From contig JBKDQQ010000182.1 in assembly GCA_046341775.1 (NCBI GenBank), positions 1 to 63,948 on the forward strand: 63,948 nt of DNA, in the 5' to 3' direction. Below are positions 24,423 through 32,506 of this stretch, one piece after another. Under the pieces are notes generated by a model that did no database searches, was not told the origin of the DNA, and worked only from the letters and a program-made list of their open reading frames with translations. The DNA comes from SXXH01 sp041165735 (GTDB taxonomy: Bacteria; Planctomycetota; UBA1135; GCA-002686595). Within the stretch, counting starts at the first letter, position 1; each line of letters opens with the position of its first letter. Position numbers and translations under genes: made by a program.

Positions 24423-25355
24423 GTGAGGACCTGGATGGGAGCCGGCCTCGGCGCGGCCTTCGTGGGCGTCGTGGGCTTGTACTCGGGGGCGTTGCCGCTC
24501 GAGCGCGCCGCCGGTCCGTGGACCGCGCTCGACGCCGAGGAGGCCGCCATGGCCGAGCGCCTCGACGAGCTCGTCGGCCTGCTCGTGGACGAACCCGGCG
24601 CCGCGCGGCCGCGCGACGGCGACGATGCGCGCGCCGTGCTGGCGCGGCGCCTCGAGCGCGCCGGATGGGAGGTCGAACAGCACGAAGCCGGCGACCTCGA
24701 ATGTCGACGCGCCGGCCTCAAGCTCGAGGAGGAGATCGTGCTCGTGCTCGCGCGCCACGGGGCTCCGCCGCGCTCGCCGGGCGCCGGCTTGTGGGCCACC
24801 AGCGCCGCCGTCGCCCTGGAGTTGGCCGCGGCGCATGTGGATGTGCCGTGCGAGCGCGGACTCGTGTTCGCCTTCGCCTCCGACGAAGGCGGGGCCGAGC
24901 GCGCCCTGCGTCGCGCCTCCGGGCGCGGCGAGAGGGTCAAGGCCGCCCTCGTCGTCGGATCGCAGGGCCGCTACGGCGGCCAGTACGCCGACTTGCCGCT
25001 CGCCTTGGCGCCCTTCGTGCCGGCGAGCGCCGACCACCTGCTGTTCGTGGCCGATTGGCGCGGTCGGGACGCGCTGCGCCTGTCCGTCGGCGCGTTCCGC
25101 GAAGGCTCGCTACTGCCGTCCGAGGGCGTCGCGCTGCCGAGCCTCGCCCTCCTCGAGGATGGCGCGCACCTCTCCGCGTTGTCGGCCGCGGGCGTGCCGG
25201 CCGTGTACGCGGGCGACGGGGGCGCGTGGAGGTCGCTCGAGCTTGGCGGGCCAGGCGACACGCGCGACAAGCTCGACGCCGAGCGCATGGCGCGCGCCAC
25301 GACGGGGCTGCACTGGTCGTTGCGCCGCCTGACCCTGGCGAGCGTGCTGCCCTGA
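24423..25355 (+). CDS. M28-peptidase-like protein lacking zinc ligands
   Basis: 310 residues from a GTG with a strong ribosome binding site. One N-terminal membrane anchor (MGAGLGAAFVGVVGLYSG) is present. The M28 scaffold can be followed: LARHGAPPRSPGAGLWATSA aligns with the usual H-x-D and GADD region, VFAFASDEGGAERA with the E-E region, and GVPAVYAGDGG followed by GDTRDKLDAERMA with the final H-T-P-x-D-T-x-D-K segment. Most zinc-binding residues are replaced, so peptidase activity is unlikely. A binding or structural role outside the cell is possible. Confidence 0.65.
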   Translation: MRTWMGAGLGAAFVGVVGLYSGALPLERAAGPWTALDAEEAAMAERLDELVGLLVDEPGAARPRDGDDARAVLARRLERAGWEVEQHEAGDLECRRAGLKLEEEIVLVLARHGAPPRSPGAGLWATSAAVALELAAAHVDVPCERGLVFAFASDEGGAERALRRASGRGERVKAALVVGSQGRYGGQYADLPLALAPFVPASADHLLFVADWRGRDALRLSVGAFREGSLLPSEGVALPSLALLEDGAHLSALSAAGVPAVYAGDGGAWRSLELGGPGDTRDKLDAERMARATTGLHWSLRRLTLASVLP

Positions 25356-25406
25356 GTTCCGCGCCGCACGCGCGTCGAGGATGCGCGCCGGCGGACCGCG
25401 AAGCGA

Positions 25407-25434
25407 CGCGGCCCGACCGAAGGGCCGGGCCGCG
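25407..25434. terminator. GC-only hairpin between convergent genes
   Basis: CGCGGCCCG and CGGGCCGCG form a perfect 9-bp stem around a 10-nt loop. It lies between the M28-like gene and the convergent sodB. No T-run follows on either strand, so it may be a weak or factor-assisted terminator for both. Confidence 0.45.
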
Positions 25435-25458
25435 CGCGCCACGAGCCAGGGCCGTCGC

Positions 25459-26076
25459 TCAGCCGAGGTTCGCGTTGGCGAAGTCCCAGTTGACGAGCTT
25501 CTCGAGGAAGGTCGCCACGTAGTCCGGACGGCGGTTCCTGTAGTCGACGTAGTACGCGTGCTCCCACACGTCGCAGGTGAGGAGGCACTTCTTGCCTTCC
25601 GAGAGGGGCGTCGCCGCGTTGGGCGTCTTGACGATGGCGAGCTTGCCGCCGTCGAGGACCAGCCAGGCCCAGCCGCTGCCGAACTGCGTCTTGGCCGCCT
25701 CGGCGAACTGCGCCTTGAAGTTCTCGTAGCTCCCGAAGTCGGCCGCGATCTTCTCGGCGATCTTGCCGGTGGGCGCGCCGCCGCCGCCGGGCTTCATCGA
25801 GTGCCAGTAGAACGTGTGGTTCCACACCTGGGCCGCGTTGTTGAAGATGCCCGCCTCGGCCGGGTTCTTCGACGAGGCGACCACGACCGCCTCGAGCGTC
25901 ATCGTCGCGTACGGCTTGTCCTTGACGAGGTTGTTCAGGTTGTCGAGGTAGGCCTTGTGGTGCTTGCCGTGGTGGAAGGAGATCGTCTCGGCGCTGATGT
26001 GCGGCGCGAGGGCGTCGTCCTTCCACGGCAGCGGGGGAAGCTGGAAGGGCCCGGTCGCGGTGGTGGCTTGGCTCAT
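25459..26076 (-). CDS. sodB: iron superoxide dismutase
   Basis: 205 residues. FHHGKHHKAYLDNLN carries the first metal histidine (H35), AAQVWNHTFYWHSM the second, and DVWEHAYYVDYRN the Asp and His of the distal site. AAQ near WNHTFYW and GSGWAWLVLDGG are features of the Fe-type rather than the Mn-type. The cytoplasmic enzyme converts superoxide to peroxide and oxygen. The start at MSQATT gives the normal length. It is divergent from an ABC transporter operon, and a plausible promoter is seen at 26129-26158. Confidence 0.95.
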   Translation of the reverse strand: MSQATTATGPFQLPPLPWKDDALAPHISAETISFHHGKHHKAYLDNLNNLVKDKPYATMTLEAVVVASSKNPAEAGIFNNAAQVWNHTFYWHSMKPGGGGAPTGKIAEKIAADFGSYENFKAQFAEAAKTQFGSGWAWLVLDGGKLAIVKTPNAATPLSEGKKCLLTCDVWEHAYYVDYRNRRPDYVATFLEKLVNWDFANANLG

Positions 26077-26128
26077 GGCGGATGTGCTGGGTGTGGGTGG
26101 ACTCGCGCTCGCGGCGCAACGCCCGTCC

Positions 26129-26158
26129 ATTGTGGCAATCAGCGAGCCCGCGCGCCAA
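26129..26158 (-). promoter_or_regulatory. sigma70-like promoter for sodB
   Basis: On the minus strand TTGGCG (26158-26153) and CACAAT (26134-26129) are separated by 18 bp. The predicted leader is about 45-50 nt. The match is moderate at both boxes. Confidence 0.45.
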
Positions 26159-26181
26159 GTGCGGCCGGGCCTCGGATCGCG

Positions 26182-26187
26182 TAAGCT
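26182..26187 (+). promoter_or_regulatory. -10 hexamer TAAGCT 7 nt before the ABC ATPase GTG
   Basis: TAAGCT ends 7 nt before the GTG at 26195, placing the transcription start at or next to the start codon. No Shine-Dalgarno is present. The -35 region is weak. Confidence 0.45.
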
Positions 26188-26194
26188 CTCCGCG

Positions 26195-26938
26195 GTGAAC
26201 GCTTCGCAAGCCCCCGCGCTGGAGGTGCAGGCCTTCGGCAAGACCTACGAGACCCACCGGGCCGTGCACGACTTGTCGTTCGTCGTTCGTCCCGGCGAGA
26301 TCCTCGGACTCGTGGGTCCGAACGGCGCGGGGAAGACCTCGACGCTGCGCTCCATCGCCGGCGTGCTGCCGGTGGGCGAAGGGCGCATCCTCGTCGACGG
26401 GTGGGACGTCGCCCTCCACGAGCAGCAGGCCAAGTCGCGCCTCGCGTGGATCCCCGACGACCCGCAGCCCTTCGACACCCTCACGGTGTGGGAGCACATG
26501 GAGTTCTCCGCGGCGCTCTACCGGGTGCGCGAATGGCGGCCGCGCGCGGAGGCGTTGCTCGTCGACTTCGAGCTCGCGGAGAAGCGCGACGCCCTGGGCG
26601 GCGAGTTGTCGCGCGGCATGCGGCAGAAGCTGGCCTTCGCCTGCGCGTGGCTGCACGAGCCGCGGCTGCTCTTGATGGACGAGCCCCTGTCCGGCCTCGA
26701 TCCGCGCGGCATCCGCTCGGCCAAGCAGGCCATCCAGCGCCGCGCGCAAGATGGCTCGGCCGTGGTGCTGTCCTCGCACCAGCTCGACCTGATCGAGGAG
26801 CTCGCGCACCGCATCCTGATCCTCGATCGCGGCGCGAAGGTCTTCGACGGCACGCTCGAGGAGGCGCGCGCGCGCGTCGCCCCGGGTTCGAGCCTCGAGG
26901 AGATCTTCTTCGCCGTGACCCGGGAATCGAAGGGCTGA
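26195..26938 (+). CDS. ABC transporter ATP-binding protein
   Basis: 247 residues from a GTG. Walker A is GPNGAGKTS, the Q-loop region is RLAWIPDDPQPFD, the signature appears as GGELSRGMRQKLAFA, Walker B is LLLMDEPLSGLDP and the H-loop is SSHQLDL. It has the single-cassette layout of ABC-2 type exporters. The permease gene starts 6 bp downstream. The substrate is unknown. The start codon sits directly after a -10-like hexamer, suggesting a leaderless message. Confidence 0.93.
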   Translation: MNASQAPALEVQAFGKTYETHRAVHDLSFVVRPGEILGLVGPNGAGKTSTLRSIAGVLPVGEGRILVDGWDVALHEQQAKSRLAWIPDDPQPFDTLTVWEHMEFSAALYRVREWRPRAEALLVDFELAEKRDALGGELSRGMRQKLAFACAWLHEPRLLLMDEPLSGLDPRGIRSAKQAIQRRAQDGSAVVLSSHQLDLIEELAHRILILDRGAKVFDGTLEEARARVAPGSSLEEIFFAVTRESKG

Positions 26939-26944
26939 CGGCGC

Positions 26945-28717
26945 GTGGGGGGCGAGGCGCACGAGGAGCCGCGCGCGGCGGTCGGCTTGCACGGCGACGA
27001 GGCGCTGCGCCTGCTGGCCAAGCTCAAGTTCAGGGGCGCTCTGCGCCTGCAGACGCGTCGCGCCAGGCGCCCGGCCGGCATGCTGTTCTTCGCGTTGGGC
27101 CTGCTGCTGATGGGCGGCTGGATCTACTCGCTCTTCGCGGGCGCAGCCGGCGGGTTGCGCGAGCAGGCGGAGCCCGTGGACGAACGCACCGCGCTCTTCG
27201 TCGCGCAGGTCGCCCTCTCCGGCATCGTCCTCCTCTCCTTGCTCGGCGCGCTGCAGTTCCGCGGCCTGTTCCTGCCGCGCGAGGAGATCGAACGCCTGTT
27301 CTCCGCGCCCTTGTCGCGCGCGCAGCTCGTGCGCTACAGGCTGACCACCACGCAATCGCGCTCGCTCTTCGGCGCGGTGCTGTTCGGCGTGGTCTGCGCC
27401 CAACGCGCGGGCAACGGCGTCTACGGGTTCCTCGGCGCGTCGGTCGCCATGCTGACCGTGCCCGTGCTCGGCCAGGCCGCGGCGATCCTGTTCGGCGACG
27501 CGGAGAACCGGCTGGCGCGCCTCGCCAAGCGCCTGCCCCTGCGCCTGTTCTCGATCCTCGGAGGCGTGGCGCTCTCGCTCTTCGCGCTCTGGTTGATCTT
27601 CGGGCCGAACGAGTCGCCGTTCGCGCCGCCCGACTTGCCCTCGCTGCGCGAATCGACGCTGGTGCAGGCCTTGCTCGCGCCATCCTGGCCGTGGGCGCGC
27701 GCCATGGTCGCGCGCGACTTCCCGGCCTTCGCGCCGAGCTTCGCCTTCGCCCTGGCGTTCCTGTGGGGCGCGCGCCGCGCCACCTGCGCCCTGAAGGTCG
27801 ACTTCCGCGAGCTCTCGCTGGAGACCAGCGCCGACGTGGCGCGCCGCCTCAACCGCATGCGCAAGGGCGGCGTCGCCAACCAGGCCGAGGCGGGTCGCGC
27901 GCCCTTCGGCTGGACGCCGCCGTGGTTGTTCGGTCGCGGGCCCTTCGGAGCCATCGCGCGCAACGAACTCGCCGCGGTGCTGCGCAAGGCGCGCGGCACG
28001 CTGCTGCTCCTCGTCGTCGCGGGCGCGTTGCTGGCGCTGGCCTCGCACGTGCTCTCGAAGAAGCTCGCCGCCGGCGCCGCGGCCGAGGCCGGCGTCGACG
28101 CCCTGCAGGAGGCGCGACTGGCGGCCGGCGGAGGGGTGCTGCTGCTGCTCGTGCTGGGAACGGCCTACCTGTGCTCGAGCCTGCGCTTCGACTTCCGCTC
28201 GCGCCTGCACCAGATGGACCAGCTCAAGGCCTGGCCCGTGGGCGGCGCGACCATCTTCCTCGCCGTCATCGCGCCCGAGACGCTGCTCGTGTGGTTGCTG
28301 ATCTCCGCCGGGATCCTCGCGCCGGTGCTGTTCGCGGGCGCGCTCGAGGGCTGGCACGTCGCGGCCGTGCTGTTCCAACCCCTGCTCGGGCTGGCGTGGG
28401 TGGCGATCGACAACGCCGTGTTCCTGCGCGCGCCCGTGCGTTACACGCCCGGGGAGGACAGCGCCTTCCTGCACATGGGCCGCGCCATGGTGCTGATGCT
28501 GCTGAGGATCCTCTTCATGGGAGGGGCGCTCGTCGCCGCCTCGCTGCCCGCCGCGATCCTCATGCACGCCATGCAACTGGCGGACTTCGCCCCGTCCGTG
28601 GCGTGGACCGCGGCCCTGTTCGTCGGCTGGTTCGTGCTCGCGTGCGCCTGCGCCGGCCTCGTGTGGCTCGGCGGACGCTCCTTCGACGCGTTCGACGTGG
28701 CGCGCGACCGCGGCTGA
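26945..28717 (+). CDS. ABC exporter permease subunit
   Basis: 590 residues from a GTG. A cytoplasmic N-terminus (about 45 residues) is followed by many membrane helices, beginning GMLFFALGLLLMGGWIYSLF. Two halves are visible, separated by a charged segment around LEKTSADVARRLNRM-like sequence near 27820-27900. The architecture and pairing with the ATPase fit the putative ABC exporter type with a large permease. The cargo is not predictable. A convergent gene ends 36 bp downstream. Confidence 0.8.
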   Translation: MGGEAHEEPRAAVGLHGDEALRLLAKLKFRGALRLQTRRARRPAGMLFFALGLLLMGGWIYSLFAGAAGGLREQAEPVDERTALFVAQVALSGIVLLSLLGALQFRGLFLPREEIERLFSAPLSRAQLVRYRLTTTQSRSLFGAVLFGVVCAQRAGNGVYGFLGASVAMLTVPVLGQAAAILFGDAENRLARLAKRLPLRLFSILGGVALSLFALWLIFGPNESPFAPPDLPSLRESTLVQALLAPSWPWARAMVARDFPAFAPSFAFALAFLWGARRATCALKVDFRELSLETSADVARRLNRMRKGGVANQAEAGRAPFGWTPPWLFGRGPFGAIARNELAAVLRKARGTLLLLVVAGALLALASHVLSKKLAAGAAAEAGVDALQEARLAAGGGVLLLLVLGTAYLCSSLRFDFRSRLHQMDQLKAWPVGGATIFLAVIAPETLLVWLLISAGILAPVLFAGALEGWHVAAVLFQPLLGLAWVAIDNAVFLRAPVRYTPGEDSAFLHMGRAMVLMLLRILFMGGALVAASLPAAILMHAMQLADFAPSVAWTAALFVGWFVLACACAGLVWLGGRSFDAFDVARDRG

Positions 28718-28753
28718 GCTCCGCCGCGCGGGAGCGGCTCGCGCCGCGCGAGT

Positions 28754-29776
28754 TCAGTGCTCGCGCAGGGCCGCCGCGAGGTGCGGGCCCATTCGTTCCT
28801 TGCTGGCGAGGTTGTGCCAGCCGACGAAGGAGACGCGCGTCGTGGCGTCGAGCGGGAAGTCGAGGCGACCGCCCTCGGGGTCGTCGATCTCGCAGCCGGC
28901 TTCGCGCGCCACCACGATGGCCGCCGCGCAATCGTAGGGCTTGGACGACAAGGTCTCGCGCCCGTCGCGCGCGGCGAGGTGGGCGCGCAGGTCGCAGACC
29001 ATCCGGTAGGTGCCCATGGCGAGCATGGCGAGCTGTCCGGCGTTGGAGATGTACTGGTCGTCGAGGATGCGCCGCTCGACGGCGCGCTCGTGGCGCGCGA
29101 GCCTGGCGAAGAAGGCCGCTTCGATGCGCGCGAGCTGCACCCGCTCCGACGGGAGATAGCGGAAGAACGGGAAGTAACCGCCGTCGACGCGCGCCTCGCC
29201 GTCGACGCGCAGCGGACGGCGCCACTCGAGCGCTTCGGCGGCGAGCGAGAGTTGCTCGAGGATCGCGTGCGCGCCGCGCGCGGCGCGCAACAGGCGTCCG
29301 GCGCGCGCGCGCGAGTCGGGCAGCTCGCACACCACGCCAGCCACGGCCTGCGACAAGCGCGGTTCGCGCGGTCCGGGCGGGCAGGCCGCCACGGCGCACC
29401 AGGCCGAGCGCAAGTCGGCCATCAGGTTGCGCGTGCCGTCGATCGGATCGACGACGAAGCGCGGCCCTCCGTGGTCGAAGCCGTCGAGGTCGCGCGCCCC
29501 GCCCGCGCCATCGGGACCGCGATGGCGCCACCCGGCGTCCTCGGTGAGCAGCGACAGCGGCGCGAAGCGCGCGCGCTCCTCGAGCCACGCCTCGACCGCG
29601 GCCTCGGCGCAGGCGTCGATGGCGAAGGTGGTGTCGCCCGCGCCCTGCGACACTTCGCGCGCGAGGCGCGCCGTCTCGCCGCGCTCGGCGGCCGCGGCCA
29701 CCGCTGCGTGGACCGCCGCGCGCACGCGCAGCGCGAGTTCCCGGGCGGCGGAGAGCAGGAGGCTTGTGTCGTGCAT
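28754..29776 (-). CDS. inositol monophosphatase family protein
   Basis: 340 residues, longer than the usual 260-280. FVVDPIDGTRNLMADL is the DPIDGT metal site and LLTEDAGW supplies the upstream Glu. The C-terminal SSKPYDCAAAIVVAREAG corresponds to the W-D-x-A-A region, with Tyr in place of Trp. Substrates of the family include inositol phosphates, PAP and fructose bisphosphate; none can be assigned. It is transcribed away from trxB, with overlapping -10 boxes between them. Confidence 0.85.
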   Translation of the reverse strand: MHDTSLLLSAARELALRVRAAVHAAVAAAAERGETARLAREVSQGAGDTTFAIDACAEAAVEAWLEERARFAPLSLLTEDAGWRHRGPDGAGGARDLDGFDHGGPRFVVDPIDGTRNLMADLRSAWCAVAACPPGPREPRLSQAVAGVVCELPDSRARAGRLLRAARGAHAILEQLSLAAEALEWRRPLRVDGEARVDGGYFPFFRYLPSERVQLARIEAAFFARLARHERAVERRILDDQYISNAGQLAMLAMGTYRMVCDLRAHLAARDGRETLSSKPYDCAAAIVVAREAGCEIDDPEGGRLDFPLDATTRVSFVGWHNLASKERMGPHLAAALREH

Positions 29777-29794
29777 GGGCCGTCGCGGCGCGCC

Positions 29795-29826
29795 TTGGTG
29801 ACGCGAACCGCGCCGGACTCTACACT
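29795..29826. promoter_or_regulatory. overlapping divergent -10 boxes between the IMPase gene and trxB
   Basis: TACACT (29821-29826) on the plus strand and TAGAGT (29822-29817) on the minus strand share two base pairs. TTGGTG at 29795 is a possible plus-strand -35, but with a long 20-bp gap. Predicted leaders are about 40 nt for trxB and about 33 nt for the phosphatase gene. Polymerase could not occupy both at once. Confidence 0.45.
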
Positions 29827-29873
29827 CTGCGCCCCGCCCGTGGTGCCTTGCGCCCCCGGACGCCAACCTCCAC

Positions 29874-30809
29874 ATGAGCGAAGTCCGCGACGTCGTCATC
29901 ATCGGTTCCGGCCCCGCCGGCTACACCGCGGCCGTCTACACCGCCCGCGCCAACCTCAAGCCGCTGCTCTTCCAGGGCATGCAGCCCGGCGGGCAGTTGA
30001 CGATCACCACCGACGTGGAGAACTATCCGGGCTTCCCCGACGGCGTCCATGGCCCGCAGATGATGGACTTGTTCCAGCGCCAGGCCGAGCGCTTCGGCAC
30101 CGAGATCCGCTTCGAGATGGTGCAGGAGGTCGACTTCCAGGCGCGGCCCTTCAAGCTCAAGACCGACATGGGCGAGTACCTCGCCCGCACGGTCATCATC
30201 TCGACCGGCGCCTCGGCGCGCCTGCTCGGCCTGCCGAGCGAGAAGGAGCTGATGGGCTTCGGCGTGTCCGCCTGCGCCACCTGCGACGGCGCGTTCTTCA
30301 AGGAGAAGAAGGTGCTGGTCGTCGGCGGCGGCGACACGGCGATGGAGGAGGCCAACTACCTGACGCGCTTCGCCAAGGAGGTCGTCGTCGTGCACCGCCG
30401 CGAGGAGTTCCGCGCCAGCAAGATCATGCTCGAGCGCGCCAAGGCGAACCCGAAGGTCAGCTGGCTGCTGAACACGGCGATCGAGGAGGTGCTGTCCTTG
30501 CCCGACAAGAAGCGCGTGCGCGGCGTGGTGGTCAAGGACACGCGCACCGGCGCCAAGTCCGAACTCGCCTGCGACGGCGTGTTCATCGCGATCGGGCACG
30601 AACCCAACAGCGCGGTGTTCAAGGGCCAGATCGACATGGACGAGACCGGCTACATCCAGGTCAGGAAGGGGACCTGGACCAATGTCGAAGGCGTCTTCGC
30701 CTGCGGCGACGTCATGGACAAGACCTACCGCCAGGCCGTGACCGCGGCCGGCACGGGTTGCATGGCGGCCATCGACGCCGAGCGCTGGCTGGAAACCCAG
30801 GGCCGCTGA
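29874..30809 (+). CDS. trxB: thioredoxin reductase (NADPH)
   Basis: 311 residues. The FAD motif VVIIGSGPAGYTAAVY, the redox-active CATC (134-137), the NADPH motif VLVVGGGDTAMEEANYL followed by HRREEFRAS, and the final FACGDVMDKTYRQAVTAAGTGCMAA are all intact. The enzyme transfers electrons from NADPH to thioredoxin in the cytoplasm. The length is normal for the bacterial low-molecular-weight type. Both neighbours are inositol-monophosphatase-family genes on the opposite strand; no thioredoxin gene is seen here. Confidence 0.96.
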   Translation: MSEVRDVVIIGSGPAGYTAAVYTARANLKPLLFQGMQPGGQLTITTDVENYPGFPDGVHGPQMMDLFQRQAERFGTEIRFEMVQEVDFQARPFKLKTDMGEYLARTVIISTGASARLLGLPSEKELMGFGVSACATCDGAFFKEKKVLVVGGGDTAMEEANYLTRFAKEVVVVHRREEFRASKIMLERAKANPKVSWLLNTAIEEVLSLPDKKRVRGVVVKDTRTGAKSELACDGVFIAIGHEPNSAVFKGQIDMDETGYIQVRKGTWTNVEGVFACGDVMDKTYRQAVTAAGTGCMAAIDAERWLETQGR

Positions 30810-30810
30810 G

Positions 30811-30832
30811 GCGCGCCCCGCGCAGGGCGCGC
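30811..30832. terminator. GC hairpin between convergent trxB and IMPase genes
   Basis: GCGCGCCC and GGGCGCGC make a perfect 8-bp stem with a 6-nt loop, starting 2 bp after the trxB stop. It is followed by GCGAAAAG rather than a T-run on the plus strand. It could aid termination, but it is not a classical intrinsic terminator. Confidence 0.4.
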
Positions 30833-30861
30833 GCGAAAAGTCGCCTCCGGAATGCTACTTG

Positions 30862-31644
30862 TCAGGCTCCGGCGCGCAGCGCGGCCAAGGCGTGCGCGTG
30901 CGGCGCGGTCGCGCCCGCGAGGGCCTCGCCGGAGCGGATCGTGGCGCGTCCCTCGAAGTCGCTGAAGACTCCACCCGCCTCCTCCACGAGGATCTGCGCC
31001 GGCGCGAGGTCCCAAGGCTGCACGCCGCCTTCGATCCACAGGTCCGCGGCGCCGTCGAGCAGCATGGCGAGCGAAGCCACGTCGCCGAAGGCGCGCATGC
31101 TGGCGCAGTCCCCGGCGAGGCGCGCCAAGGCCCCGGCGCGCGGACCGCGCAGCAACCTGGGCCACTCGCCCACGGAGAGCGTCGCGCGGCTCCAGTCCCC
31201 GCACGGGGCGAGGCGCACGGTCGCGCCGTCGCGCGCGCAGCCGAGGGACAGCGCCGCGTCGTAACGCCGGCCCAGCGCGGGCAGGGACATGGCGCCGGCG
31301 ACCACGCGTCCTTCGCATTCGAGGCCGACGAGCGGGCCGTAGTGGCACCCCCCGCGCGCGAAGCCGCGCGTCCCGTCGAGCGGATCGACGATCCACACGA
31401 GGCGCGGATCGCCCATGGTCGCCCCCGACTCCTCGGCGAGGATCGAAGCGCCCGGCCAATCGGCGCGCAGGATGGCGAGGATCGCCTCCTCGGCCGCCCT
31501 GTCGGCGGCCGTCACCGGGCTCAGGTCGGCCTTGGTCTCGATCCGCAACCCGCGTCGCGCCTCGCGCAGGATGGCCTCGGAAGCGGCCGCCACGGCGCGC
31601 ACGGCGCTCGACCTCGCTCGTTCCAGTTCGGCGCGCGTCAGCAT
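30862..31644 (-). CDS. inositol monophosphatase family protein (HisN-like)
   Basis: 260 residues. SILAEESGATMGDPRLVWIV and DPLDGTRGFARGG form the metal site, and QPWDLAPAQILVEEAGG is the C-terminal motif with the conserved W-D. The length and the LDGTRGF variant are typical of histidinol-phosphatase HisN and related phosphatases, but no histidine biosynthesis genes are near. A TAGCTT hexamer ends 6 nt before the ATG, consistent with a leaderless transcript. Confidence 0.88.
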   Translation of the reverse strand: MLTRAELERARSSAVRAVAAASEAILREARRGLRIETKADLSPVTAADRAAEEAILAILRADWPGASILAEESGATMGDPRLVWIVDPLDGTRGFARGGCHYGPLVGLECEGRVVAGAMSLPALGRRYDAALSLGCARDGATVRLAPCGDWSRATLSVGEWPRLLRGPRAGALARLAGDCASMRAFGDVASLAMLLDGAADLWIEGGVQPWDLAPAQILVEEAGGVFSDFEGRATIRSGEALAGATAPHAHALAALRAGA

Positions 31645-31650
31645 GTCGCG

Positions 31651-31656
31651 AAGCTA
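31651..31656 (-). promoter_or_regulatory. -10 hexamer TAGCTT 6 nt before the IMPase start
   Basis: On the minus strand TAGCTT is followed by 6 nt and the ATG at 31644. There is no room for a Shine-Dalgarno, which implies a leaderless message. Confidence 0.45.
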
Positions 31657-31706
31657 GCACGGCGCGGCATGGCGCGGCGCGCGCGCGCCCGCCACAATCG
31701 CGGCGC

Positions 31707-32489
31707 ATGCAAGCACACGCCTTCCACGGACGCCACATCCTCGTCACCGGCGCGGGCACCGGCATCGGCCGGGCCATCGCCGAGCGCCTCGCCGCGGAGG
31801 GCGCGCTGGTCACGCTCTGCGGCCGCGACGCGGCACGCCTCGACTTGGTGGCGCGTGCCATCCGCGCCGCCGGCGGCCACGCCGCGGCGCAGCCGGCCGA
31901 CGTGCGTCGCCTCGACTCCGTCGAACGCGCCTGCGACGCGGCTTGCGCGCTCTTCGGCGCGTTGCACGCCGGCGTGGCGAACGCGGGCGTCGGCGGTCCC
32001 AACGCCGCCGGGCCGCAGGACCGCTTCGACGACCTCGTCGCCACGAACCTCGCCGGCACCTACCACACCTTCCGCGCGGTCGAACGGCGGCTCGCTCCCG
32101 GACCGGGGCCGCGCCATCTGCTCGCGGTGTCGTCGATCCTCGCGCGCATCGGCGTCGGAGGCTACAGCGGCTACTGCGCCTCCAAGGCCGGCATCCTCGG
32201 GCTCGTGCGCGCGCTCGCGGCCGAGCTCGCGCCCATGGATGTGCAGGTCAACGCGGTCTGCCCGGGCTGGGTCGACACGGACATGGCGCGCGAAGGGCTC
32301 GAGGGCATGGCGCGGGGCATGGGCGTCTCGTTCGACGAAGCGCGCCGCATCGCCCTTTCGGCCGTGCCGCTCGGCCGCATGGGGACTCCGGCCGAGGTGG
32401 CCGGCGTCGTGCGCTGGCTGTTGTCCGACGACGCCCGCGGCGTGACCGGGCAGGGCGTCGACGCGAACAACGGCGCGTACATGGCCTGA
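31707..32489 (+). CDS. short-chain dehydrogenase/reductase
   Basis: 260 residues. ILVTGAGTGIGRAIAERLA is the TGxxxGxG cofactor site, ANAGVGG the NAG motif, and the catalytic set appears as VSSILA and YSGYCASKAG (Y-x3-K). VNAVCPGWVDTDMA is also typical. FabG-like oxidoreductases share all of these, so the substrate cannot be named. The next gene begins 18 bp downstream with its own -10-like hexamer. Confidence 0.9.
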   Translation: MQAHAFHGRHILVTGAGTGIGRAIAERLAAEGALVTLCGRDAARLDLVARAIRAAGGHAAAQPADVRRLDSVERACDAACALFGALHAGVANAGVGGPNAAGPQDRFDDLVATNLAGTYHTFRAVERRLAPGPGPRHLLAVSSILARIGVGGYSGYCASKAGILGLVRALAAELAPMDVQVNAVCPGWVDTDMAREGLEGMARGMGVSFDEARRIALSAVPLGRMGTPAEVAGVVRWLLSDDARGVTGQGVDANNGAYMA

Positions 32490-32491
32490 CG

Positions 32492-32497
32492 TATCAT
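32492..32497 (+). promoter_or_regulatory. -10 hexamer TATCAT 9 nt before a TTG start
   Basis: TATCAT lies between the SDR stop and the TTG at 32507 with 9 nt spacing and no Shine-Dalgarno. This predicts a near-leaderless transcript starting the second glycosyltransferase cluster. Confidence 0.45.
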
Positions 32498-32506
32498 CCC
32501 GCCACC

